From assembly GCA_002321855.1 (NCBI GenBank), contig DCMX01000077.1:1-5546 (forward strand): DNA of 5,546 bases, read 5' to 3'. The translations under genes were made by a program, and so were the position numbers. The notes beneath the pieces are model-generated. The model did not search any database, was not told the origin of the DNA, and saw only the letters and a program-made list of their open reading frames with translations. This document shows, piece after piece, positions 1 to 5,546 of this stretch (within the stretch, counting starts at the first letter, position 1; each line of letters begins with the position of its first letter). Origin of the DNA: Fidelibacterota bacterium UBA1611 (GTDB lineage: Bacteria; Fidelibacterota; Marinisomatia; Marinisomatales; UBA1611).

Positions 1-866
1 CCCCAACCTTTACCAAAGAATCCACCAGATCCGATAGCAGTCTTACTTTGTATAATCTGATAAGCAGCGCCTAGTGGATCCTTTTCGGGATAAATCATAG
101 TCAATAAACGGGTCTGCTGATAGGGCTTCAGCATATCCCATAAAGGTCGTGAAAGTAGACCAAGAAAAATGTTGCCAAAAAACAGACTTATACCAGATAT
201 GATTTTTGGCTGAGCTAAAACAATAACACTACCCATAATTAATGCCCATATAGCAAATATTGTAGTATTGAACGATGATAAAATAGATAGAACCGGTGCT
301 AATATCAAAAAAAGGTAGAAAGGCCTTGCACCAGACCAATAGAGCATCGGTAATGCTGGTGTAACCATAATAATTGCTGTACCTAGGTCCGGCTGGTTTA
401 ACACAACCATTGCTGGTAAAAACACCAAAATAAACGAAACAATAATGGGGGAAAACTGTTTCATCTTCAAGGTGCGATCGGAAAGATATCTTGCTAGTGC
501 TATCATTGTAAACACTTTTGCAAATTCGCTTGGTTGGATAGCAAAAGGTAGACCGATATCTAACCAACGGTGTGTTCCAGCACGCGGGTCACTAAAAAAT
601 GGAAGAAAAACAATTATTATACCCACGAAATAAAAAATTAATGAATATTTATGGATGGCATATCTTGGTAAGAACAAGATACCCACACATAATATGACCG
701 ATGGGATAAGAAATACTATCTGCTTGTAGAATGGAGTAAAGACTGTGTCTGGGTGATGTTGAGAAATACTTTTAAGTGCCAATAAACCAATAAAGGTTAA
801 TATAAGTGCAATCAAGAAAACCCTCCATGGAATATCATATTGCTCGATACTTTTCCAATTGATCAT
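1..866 (-). CDS. rodA: RodA, SEDS-family peptidoglycan glycosyltransferase (3' end cut by window edge)
   Basis: This gene encodes the polytopic inner-membrane SEDS glycosyltransferase that polymerises lipid II into glycan strands during lateral wall growth, as partner of PBP2. I translated it by hand from the ATG at 866; the frame is open for 288 codons and runs off the left edge, so about 80-130 C-terminal residues of a usual SEDS protein are missing. Hydrophobic segments lie near residues 16-31, 50-66, 74-91 and 140-156, with more beyond. SEDS signatures are present: GTHRWLDIG at 97-105, QPSEFAK at 111-117 (with the conserved Glu114 and Lys117), QPDLGTA at 158-164 (Asp160), and EKDPLGAAYQIIQSK at 261-275. 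Asp263 in the last motif aligns with the essential Asp262 of E. coli RodA. The start overlaps the PBP2 stop as ATGA, indicating translational coupling. Pairing with PBP2 rather than an FtsI-like protein favours RodA over FtsW. Confidence 0.96.
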   Translation of the reverse strand, partial: MINWKSIEQYDIPWRVFLIALILTFIGLLALKSISQHHPDTVFTPFYKQIVFLIPSVILCVGILFLPRYAIHKYSLIFYFVGIIIVFLPFFSDPRAGTHRWLDIGLPFAIQPSEFAKVFTMIALARYLSDRTLKMKQFSPIIVSFILVFLPAMVVLNQPDLGTAIIMVTPALPMLYWSGARPFYLFLILAPVLSILSSFNTTIFAIWALIMGSVIVLAQPKIISGISLFFGNIFLGLLSRPLWDMLKPYQQTRLLTMIYPEKDPLGAAYQIIQSKTAIGSGGFFGKGW

Positions 867-2626
867 TTAGAAGCCAGGTCCATTCCAGATTCAAATTGTG
901 AAAAGATTTTTTTTGCGATTGGTGCTGCTACAGTACCACCAGAGCCACCATTCTCTAATAATAAAACAAGAGAATATTTCTCACCGAGATATTCAGCCCA
1001 TCCAATGAACCATGCATGATCATCTCCATGTGGATTTTCTGCTGTGCCGGTTTTACCAAAAATCTTCATTCCCTTAATTGCAGGTTGGGCTTTTCGTCCC
1101 GTACCTTTATCGTGGGTTATAACCGTTCTCATATCAAAAAGAATCCGGTCCCATGTACTTGAATCAAGTTCAGGGCGCACATTTTGAGGAAGATTATTTG
1201 CCATCACGAAATGGCATACAGGTGATGAACCGCGTGTAGCAAGAAGATTCACATAATTTAATACCTGGATCGGAGTGACCAATAGCTCACCTTGCCCTAT
1301 AGCAATGTTTAACAACGAACCTTTGCTCCATCCAAACCGCCCGTACCTTTTAAACATATAATCCTTATTTGGAATAAGACCTTCAGCTTCATTAGGAATA
1401 TCAACACCAGTTTTTTTTCCAAAACCAAATGATAAGAACATATTATATACTTGGTCAATATTGGTAGCCCTAATAGCTTTATAAAAATATACATCACAAG
1501 AAACTGCCATAGCTTCGGTCATATTCAATTCACCGTGACCTTCAGGCAACCAACAACCAAAGATACGATCACCATATTGATAAGAACCGGAACAAACCTG
1601 AATCATCTCTACATCAAAATCCGTCTTTTCTAAAAGAACAGCTTCCATGATCATTTTTACAATTGAAGCTGGTGGATAAGTACCTTGTGTATAGCGGTTT
1701 AACAGTGGACGGTCCGGGTCTGTTTGAATTTCTGACCATTCTCTCTCAGTTGTAAAGCCCGTGAACAGATCCGGTGAATAATCGGGTGAACTAACGGCAG
1801 AAAGTATCTCTCCTGATTCGGGATGACCTACAAGGGCAATCCCCTTACGATCGATCATTTGTTTTTCTATAAATGCTTGCAAGTCCAAATCAAGGGTGGT
1901 TTGAATATTTTGACCTGGATCAGGCTTTTTAGGGTCTAACTCTGTGGCAGGACCTACTTCCCTGCCAAATACATCCACCTCATAAAAATATATACCTCTA
2001 TTACCCATCAAAAATATTTCATATTGTTTCTCTAATCCGGTCCAGCCTACCAAATCACCTAACTCATACAATTCTCCATTTATCAAAGATTCGCGAATTT
2101 GTCTATCTACTTCTTTAACATATCCAAATAAATGAGGAGCTTTTACCCGACTTGGGAAATAACGTTCCGGGATCTGATCAAAATAAATGCCCTGTAAATT
2201 TAATTTATTTTCCTCAAGACGGCTGATCTGTTCAAAATTCAAATCTTTTGCTAAACGAGTTGGGATGAATTGTCCTCTATAATATTTATTATAATTTGAT
2301 GCCAAAATAGCAGAGTCGGATTCTATATAATTTGATATCAATTTGAACTGTATATTTTGATCCGTCATTTCTCCAGGAATAGCCGTTAGTACATATATCG
2401 GAAAATTTTCAACTAAAATATCACCATTTCTGTCAAGTATCAGTCCACGTGGTGCATTTTTTGTGACCTTTCGGATACGATTGGTATTAGACTTCGAACT
2501 ATATCTTTCGTGTTCAAGAATTTGAATTTGAAAATACCTACTAAGAAGCACACATATAAGTAACCAAACCACAAAGCCCGCGATACGATATTGATGGGAA
2601 GAAACAATATTTTCCGCTTTTAACAT
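863..2626 (-). CDS. mrdA: PBP2, class B penicillin-binding protein (peptidoglycan DD-transpeptidase)
   Basis: This is the elongation-specific transpeptidase that crosslinks the glycan strands made by RodA; it is anchored in the inner membrane with its catalytic domain in the periplasm. The 587-residue length is normal. A single N-terminal membrane segment lies at about residues 15-29, followed by the class B dimerisation/pedestal region starting with APRGLILDRNGDIL (58-71). The transpeptidase domain carries all three active-site motifs: SIVK at 321-324 within YPPASIVK (nucleophile Ser321), SCD at 376-378 (the SxN-equivalent typical of PBP2), and KTGT at 525-528. Cys345, Cys358, His364 and Cys377 are spaced much like the zinc-binding site described for Acinetobacter PBP2. 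The ATG shares one base with the mreD stop (TGATG) and the stop overlaps the rodA start (ATGA). The position between mreD and rodA supports PBP2 over the divisome homologue FtsI. Confidence 0.97.
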   Translation of the reverse strand: MLKAENIVSSHQYRIAGFVVWLLICVLLSRYFQIQILEHERYSSKSNTNRIRKVTKNAPRGLILDRNGDILVENFPIYVLTAIPGEMTDQNIQFKLISNYIESDSAILASNYNKYYRGQFIPTRLAKDLNFEQISRLEENKLNLQGIYFDQIPERYFPSRVKAPHLFGYVKEVDRQIRESLINGELYELGDLVGWTGLEKQYEIFLMGNRGIYFYEVDVFGREVGPATELDPKKPDPGQNIQTTLDLDLQAFIEKQMIDRKGIALVGHPESGEILSAVSSPDYSPDLFTGFTTEREWSEIQTDPDRPLLNRYTQGTYPPASIVKMIMEAVLLEKTDFDVEMIQVCSGSYQYGDRIFGCWLPEGHGELNMTEAMAVSCDVYFYKAIRATNIDQVYNMFLSFGFGKKTGVDIPNEAEGLIPNKDYMFKRYGRFGWSKGSLLNIAIGQGELLVTPIQVLNYVNLLATRGSSPVCHFVMANNLPQNVRPELDSSTWDRILFDMRTVITHDKGTGRKAQPAIKGMKIFGKTGTAENPHGDDHAWFIGWAEYLGEKYSLVLLLENGGSGGTVAAPIAKKIFSQFESGMDLASK

Positions 2627-3102
2627 CAGGATAGCCTGTGTATCGGAAAAATAACCTGTAATATGCCTGCGAAACCTAATGTGTAGCTAGCCGATGCAAT
2701 CCATTTAAACCAAAATAACGGTAGATCACTAATTAATAGATCTTGGAAGATTACCAAAGAAGATAACAAGAATTGCAAACAAAGAATGCCTATCCATGAT
2801 AAAGTAAAATATACTGGACTCAGTTTAGTATATAACCCATTCAAATATCCACCGGCATAACCGGTTATTGAATATACCATAGGAGAGAGTCCAAAAAACG
2901 ATCCAGTGCCTGATAGATCAGTCAATAAGCCTATTATAAACCCAGCAATTGTGCCAGAAAACCGACCGTCCCTAACAGACCAATAAAGTACCAACAAAAC
3001 ACAAAAATCAGGCCGAATTGCGCTCAATGATAAAAATTCTACTGACCAAAGTTGAATAATATAAACGATAAAAAACGGAATAACGTATTTAGTCCATTTC
3101 AT
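2626..3102 (-). CDS. mreD: MreD, rod shape-determining membrane protein
   Basis: MreD is a small polytopic inner-membrane protein of the elongasome that binds MreC and helps control activation of the PBP2-RodA synthase. The 158-residue product is strongly hydrophobic, with about five membrane segments (roughly 6-24, 32-42, 48-62, 98-120 and 134-153). The family pattern is visible: RPDFCVLLVLY at 30-40, then Gly-rich GTIAGFIIGLLTD at 50-62 and SFFGLSPMVYSITGY at 68-82. I prefer the ATG at 3102, which gives MKWTK directly before the first membrane helix. An in-frame TTG at 3114 would add four residues but has no better ribosome binding site. The chosen start lies inside the end of mreC (14-nt overlap), and the stop TGA shares its A with the PBP2 ATG. 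The sequence is weakly conserved in this family, so the call rests on topology, motifs and position. Confidence 0.93.
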   Translation of the reverse strand: MKWTKYVIPFFIVYIIQLWSVEFLSLSAIRPDFCVLLVLYWSVRDGRFSGTIAGFIIGLLTDLSGTGSFFGLSPMVYSITGYAGGYLNGLYTKLSPVYFTLSWIGILCLQFLLSSLVIFQDLLISDLPLFWFKWIASASYTLGFAGILQVIFPIHRLS

Positions 3103-3889
3103 CTTGATACTCAATAATTACAAATGCGTTTTGTATAAAGTTGAGCTCGCTATAAATGGTAACATTCACAACCTTTTGATAATTGCCACGTTCATCATAA
3201 ACACCCGCGACATCACCCACAGGAAGTCCAGGTGGATAAATATCACTGAATCCAGATGTCACTACCTGATCACCTATCTCTATATTGACATTCTTTTGCA
3301 CTTCTCTTATCTCGCAGATATTATTTCCACGCCATCGTAATATACCTGTAGCTCCGCTTGGAAGTATTCGGACACTAAGACGGTAATTATGATCTGTAAT
3401 GAATTGCACAATAGATGCACTATTCCCCACTTGTATAGTTTTACCAATGACTCCTTCGGGTGTTAATACCGGCTGGTTGACATTTACACCATCATTTTTG
3501 CCAACATCTACCGTTAAGGATATTAAATTAGTTTGAATCCCCTTATTTACAATCCTGGTAGGAACTATTTTGAGATTTGTTTGCCTTTTAAAATCGAGAA
3601 GATCCTGTAATCTTCTATTTTCTACCGCAAGATTGAGCATTGACTCAACCTGAAGGGATAATTGTAGATTTTTCTCCCTGAGATATTGGTTTTCATAATT
3701 CACGAACCAAAGCGATTTAATCCACATTATAGGCAAAGAAATGAATGCCACCATATCGGCGGATTTACCACGGATAACTTGCATTCTTGGATCATCATTT
3801 TTTAACAAAAGAGTCGAAGAAAGCAAAACTGCAAGGAAAAAAACAAAGTGATCTTTGTTTTTAATTAAGAAAATATATAGGTTGCGCAT
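3089..3889 (-). CDS. mreC: MreC, rod shape-determining periplasmic scaffold protein
   Basis: MreC is a bitopic membrane protein that assembles in the periplasm and activates PBP2-RodA while connecting to MreB through MreD. From the ATG at 3889 it is 266 residues: a short cytoplasmic N-terminus, one membrane helix at about 14-29, a predicted coiled coil at about 65-101 (YENQYLREKNLQL onward, rich in Leu, Glu and Asn), then the twin beta-barrel MreC domain at about 105-260. Family landmarks are LTVDVGKNDGVNVNQPV (125-141), GVIGKTIQVG (146-155) and VVTSGFSDIYPPGLPVGDV (209-227). An in-frame TTG six bases upstream (3895) is possible, but AGAGG at 3900-3896 sits six bases before the ATG and only two bases before the TTG, so ATG is favoured. 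The gene begins 9 nt after the mreB stop and overlaps mreD. Confidence 0.95.
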   Translation of the reverse strand: MRNLYIFLIKNKDHFVFFLAVLLSSTLLLKNDDPRMQVIRGKSADMVAFISLPIMWIKSLWFVNYENQYLREKNLQLSLQVESMLNLAVENRRLQDLLDFKRQTNLKIVPTRIVNKGIQTNLISLTVDVGKNDGVNVNQPVLTPEGVIGKTIQVGNSASIVQFITDHNYRLSVRILPSGATGILRWRGNNICEIREVQKNVNIEIGDQVVTSGFSDIYPPGLPVGDVAGVYDERGNYQKVVNVTIYSELNFIQNAFVIIEYQDEMD

Positions 3890-3895
3890 GGACAA

Positions 3896-3900
3896 CCTCT
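3896..3900 (-). promoter_or_regulatory. Shine-Dalgarno site deciding the mreC start
   Basis: AGAGG on the minus strand overlaps the mreB TAG stop (3901-3899) and lies six bases before the ATG at 3889. The spacing fits ribosome binding to that ATG and is too short for the alternative TTG at 3895. It is the clearest Shine-Dalgarno sequence in the window, and its overlap with the upstream stop suggests termination-reinitiation from mreB. Confidence 0.6.
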
Positions 3901-4924
3901 ACAGTAAAACAGCCTCGTATTTTTTCAAATTCTCAAGCACCATACCAGTTCCTTTCACAACGGAAAGAAGGGGGTCTTCCGCCACATTAACAGGTACATT
4001 AGTTCTTTCACGGATAATCTGATCTGTGCCTTTCAACAAACTGCCACCACCTGTAAGTATAATTCCTCGTTCCAAGATATCTGCGGCCAATTCAGGTGGT
4101 GTTTGTTCCAAACAGCGCTTTACTGCCTCAACAATTGCATTAACAGGGTCTTTTAATGCCTGACGAATTTCATCAGAAGACACTTCAATAGTTTTTGGTA
4201 TACCGGATACAAGGTCTCGACCTTTCACAGAGATAGTTTCAGTGGCCATCTGCATTGCAGAACCAACAGACTTTTTGATCGATTCACTCATCCCTAACCC
4301 AATTTCTAATTTATGCTCATTACGGAACCATTGTAGAATTGCTTCGTCCATTTCGTCACCTGCAATTCGGATTGTTTCTTTTGTAACTACACCATTGAGC
4401 GAAATAACCGCAATCTCAGTGGTACCCCCGCCGATATCTACAATTATATTACCTATTGGCTGACTGATATCGAGACCTATCCCTATAGCGGCGGCAACGG
4501 GTTCTTCTATCAAATAAACTTCTCTAGCATTCGCTCGCTCGCCAGAATCCTTAACCGCACGTCTTTCGACTTCTGTAACTCCGGATGGAACACAGATAAC
4601 CATTCGAGGTCTAGACATTCGATTTAGATTGATTTTTCTAATAAATCCCTGCAGCATACCATCCGTCATTTTAAAATCAGCGATCACACCATCCTGGAGC
4701 GGGCGTATAGTTTCCAAATCCCTGTGTGTACGACCGAGCATTGCTTTCGCTTCATTCCCAACAGCAACAATTTTATCATCATGTACGGATCTGGTTACGA
4801 TAGATGGTTCATTGATAACAATTCCTTTACCCTTGAGCCATATAAGAGTATTTGCCGTACCTAGATCGATAGCTATATCACCGGAAATCCAGTTTATAAA
4901 TTTTGGTGAACTCCTAATACCCAT
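3899..4924 (-). CDS. mreB: MreB, actin-like rod shape-determining protein
   Basis: MreB is the bacterial actin homologue that forms antiparallel filaments on the cytoplasmic face of the inner membrane and orients the wall-synthesis complex. It is 341 residues, the usual length. The actin-fold nucleotide motifs are intact: phosphate-1 DLGTANT at 20-26, the LIEEPVAAAIG stretch at 138-148 with the catalytic Glu region, phosphate-2 DIGGGTTE at 163-170, and adenosine-site TGGGSLLKG at 291-299. EQTPPELAADI at 273-283 is a family hallmark. About 15 residues precede the first strand and include basic (Arg4, Lys8) and bulky hydrophobic residues (Phe9, Ile10, Trp12, Ile13), possibly a membrane-binding segment. 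The ATG start is secure because an in-frame TGA lies 22 nt upstream (4948-4946) with no intervening ATG, GTG or TTG. It is the first elongasome gene after a 138-bp gap, so it is probably the operon's first cistron. Confidence 0.98.
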   Translation of the reverse strand: MGIRSSPKFINWISGDIAIDLGTANTLIWLKGKGIVINEPSIVTRSVHDDKIVAVGNEAKAMLGRTHRDLETIRPLQDGVIADFKMTDGMLQGFIRKINLNRMSRPRMVICVPSGVTEVERRAVKDSGERANAREVYLIEEPVAAAIGIGLDISQPIGNIIVDIGGGTTEIAVISLNGVVTKETIRIAGDEMDEAILQWFRNEHKLEIGLGMSESIKKSVGSAMQMATETISVKGRDLVSGIPKTIEVSSDEIRQALKDPVNAIVEAVKRCLEQTPPELAADILERGIILTGGGSLLKGTDQIIRERTNVPVNVAEDPLLSVVKGTGMVLENLKKYEAVLL

Positions 4925-5062
4925 TCTATCAATCCAGTAGTTTTTTCATAAGGTTACAGGACGCAAATGTACTTCATAAATAAATCCAATTAAACGGAGA
5001 TTTTATAAATAAAATAAGTTCTGAATATTCTATCAAAAGAGATTAAAAAATAAAATCCCGAT
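4925..5062. other. AT-rich intergenic region between the RNase H gene and mreB
   Basis: This 138-bp stretch is the only sizeable non-coding DNA in the window and is visibly richer in A and T than the genes beside it. It probably contains the elongasome operon promoter (see the box at 4964-4971). A TTGATA hexamer at 5036-5031 lacks a good partner -10 at normal spacing. Two tiny minus-strand frames occur: MKYICVL (4977-4954) and MKKLLD (4949-4929), the second ending five bases before the mreB ATG. I see no convincing terminator, riboswitch or RNA gene in it. Confidence 0.6.
4964..4971 (-). promoter_or_regulatory. Candidate -7 promoter box upstream of mreB
   Basis: TACATTTG on the minus strand matches the TAnnTTTG -7 element known from Bacteroidetes housekeeping promoters. 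It would place the transcription start roughly 30 nt before the mreB ATG. The matching upstream TTG element is poor: a TTG at 4989-4987 is only 15 nt away, shorter than the usual spacing of about 17-23. The box is a short degenerate motif in AT-rich DNA and the host phylum is not certain, so this is tentative. Confidence 0.3.
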
Positions 5063-5545
5063 TTATTTCTCTAATAAATTCGTTCTAGCCAATCTCATTC
5101 CATTCTTGCTTAATTTATCAGCAATTTGATTATTATCTCTATTAATATGATCAAGTGACCATTCATTAAATTTCTCTAAAAGGTTGATTACATCTGAATG
5201 CAACACTTTCATTCGATAATTTTTAACTTTGTACACACCATTAACTTGCCTGACAACAAGCTCACTATCAGCATATATATTAATATTCATTATATTCAAC
5301 TCAAGTGAAACATTCAAACCTTCTAATAAAGCTAAATACTCAGACTCATTATTGGTTTTATCGTATAATGGCTTAGAAAATGTGATCAATTCCTGGCTAT
5401 CTTTAAATATAACCCCTCCAATGCCTGCAGATTTTGAATGCAAGTCTGCAGCACCATCAATATATAATTCGCATGTTCCATTTCCATGAAATCTATCCAG
5501 GATACCTTTTATCACTTCTTTTTGTTCCATAGTAATTGACTTCAT
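5063..5545 (-). CDS. rnhA: Ribonuclease HI-family protein (compact type)
   Basis: This gene encodes a predicted RNase H that would cleave the RNA strand of RNA-DNA hybrids in the cytoplasm with a metal-dependent acidic active site. The four carboxylates expected of RNase HI are visible: Asp30 in YIDGA, Glu69 in TNNESEY, Asp93 in YADSELVV and Asp143 in NNQIADKLS, together with His133 in the DHINRDNN loop. The protein lacks the basic protrusion ('handle') of E. coli RnhA between the third helix and the next strand, so it resembles the compact RVT_3-like RNase HI family; the symbol is a family-level label only. The start is uncertain. ATG at 5545 is one base from the window edge, so a start further out cannot be excluded, and ATG at 5530 would give 155 residues starting MEQKE. 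It is co-directional with mreB but separated by 138 bp, so co-transcription is unclear. Confidence 0.88.
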   Translation of the reverse strand: MKSITMEQKEVIKGILDRFHGNGTCELYIDGAADLHSKSAGIGGVIFKDSQELITFSKPLYDKTNNESEYLALLEGLNVSLELNIMNINIYADSELVVRQVNGVYKVKNYRMKVLHSDVINLLEKFNEWSLDHINRDNNQIADKLSKNGMRLARTNLLEK

Positions 5546-5546
5546 A

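Noticed and set aside
229..567. Minus-strand 112-codon open frame
   Set aside because: It is out of frame with rodA, which is open across the whole region and carries SEDS motifs; this frame shows no recognisable domain.
445..633. Plus-strand open frame opposite rodA
   Set aside because: It is antisense to a clearly coding region and has no family features.
1309..1497. Minus-strand 62-codon open frame inside pbp2
   Set aside because: It is a shifted-frame shadow of the PBP2 transpeptidase domain; the main frame is continuous through the region with intact motifs.
1655..1666. PBP2 SxxK motif reads SIVK rather than the more usual STFK or STVK
   Set aside because: The two middle positions vary in class B PBPs, and the Ser, Lys and preceding YPP are intact, so loss of activity is not implied.
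2290..2336. Direct repeat TATAATTTGAT, two copies 36 bp apart
   Set aside because: The copies lie in phase in pbp2 and encode Ser-Asn-Tyr twice; the repeat is short, AT-rich and not flanked by anything suggesting an element.
4242..4940. Two plus-strand open frames (4242-4463 and 4629-4940) opposite mreB
   Set aside because: Both are antisense to highly conserved MreB sequence; they arise from the codon pattern of mreB and have no domain signal.
5048..5068. Hairpin at the end of the RNase H gene followed by a short U run in its transcript
   Set aside because: The stem has about eight A-U pairs with one bulge and no G-C pair, so it would be too weak to call an intrinsic terminator.
5229..5489. 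Plus-strand 86-codon open frame opposite the RNase H gene
   Set aside because: It is antisense to a gene with all RNase H catalytic residues and has no recognisable motif.

Overview
The window holds one continuous minus-strand gene cluster. It encodes the bacterial cell-elongation machinery (the elongasome or Rod complex), preceded by a small RNase H gene. In transcription order (high to low coordinates) the genes are a compact RNase HI-family protein (5545-5063), mreB (4924-3899), mreC (3889-3089), mreD (3102-2626), the class B transpeptidase PBP2/mrdA (2626-863) and rodA/mrdB (866 to the left edge, cut after 288 codons). There is no RNA gene, mobile element, CRISPR array or phage gene. The only non-coding stretch longer than a few bases is the 138-bp AT-rich gap between the RNase H gene and mreB.

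The DNA is AT-rich and the genome is that of a rod-shaped, peptidoglycan-making bacterium. The MreB C-terminal half and a TAnnTTTG-like box upstream of mreB suggest the Fibrobacteres-Chlorobi-Bacteroidetes (FCB) superphylum or a relative such as Marinimicrobia. This assignment is an inference with low confidence. Only one start, that of mreC, has a clear Shine-Dalgarno sequence.

The genes work together. MreB filaments under the inner membrane position the complex. MreC and MreD link it across the membrane. RodA polymerises glycan strands from lipid II, and PBP2 crosslinks them. The genes are packed tightly: a 9-nt gap for mreB/mreC, a 14-nt overlap for mreC/mreD, TGATG for mreD/mrdA and ATGA for mrdA/rodA. 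This indicates one translationally coupled operon that continues past the left edge.

Every catalytic motif I could look for is intact. I found no undescribed system here; this is a well-preserved housekeeping operon. The details most worth a second look are a possible Cys3His metal site in PBP2, the start-codon choices for mreC and mreD, and the putative mreB promoter and leader.
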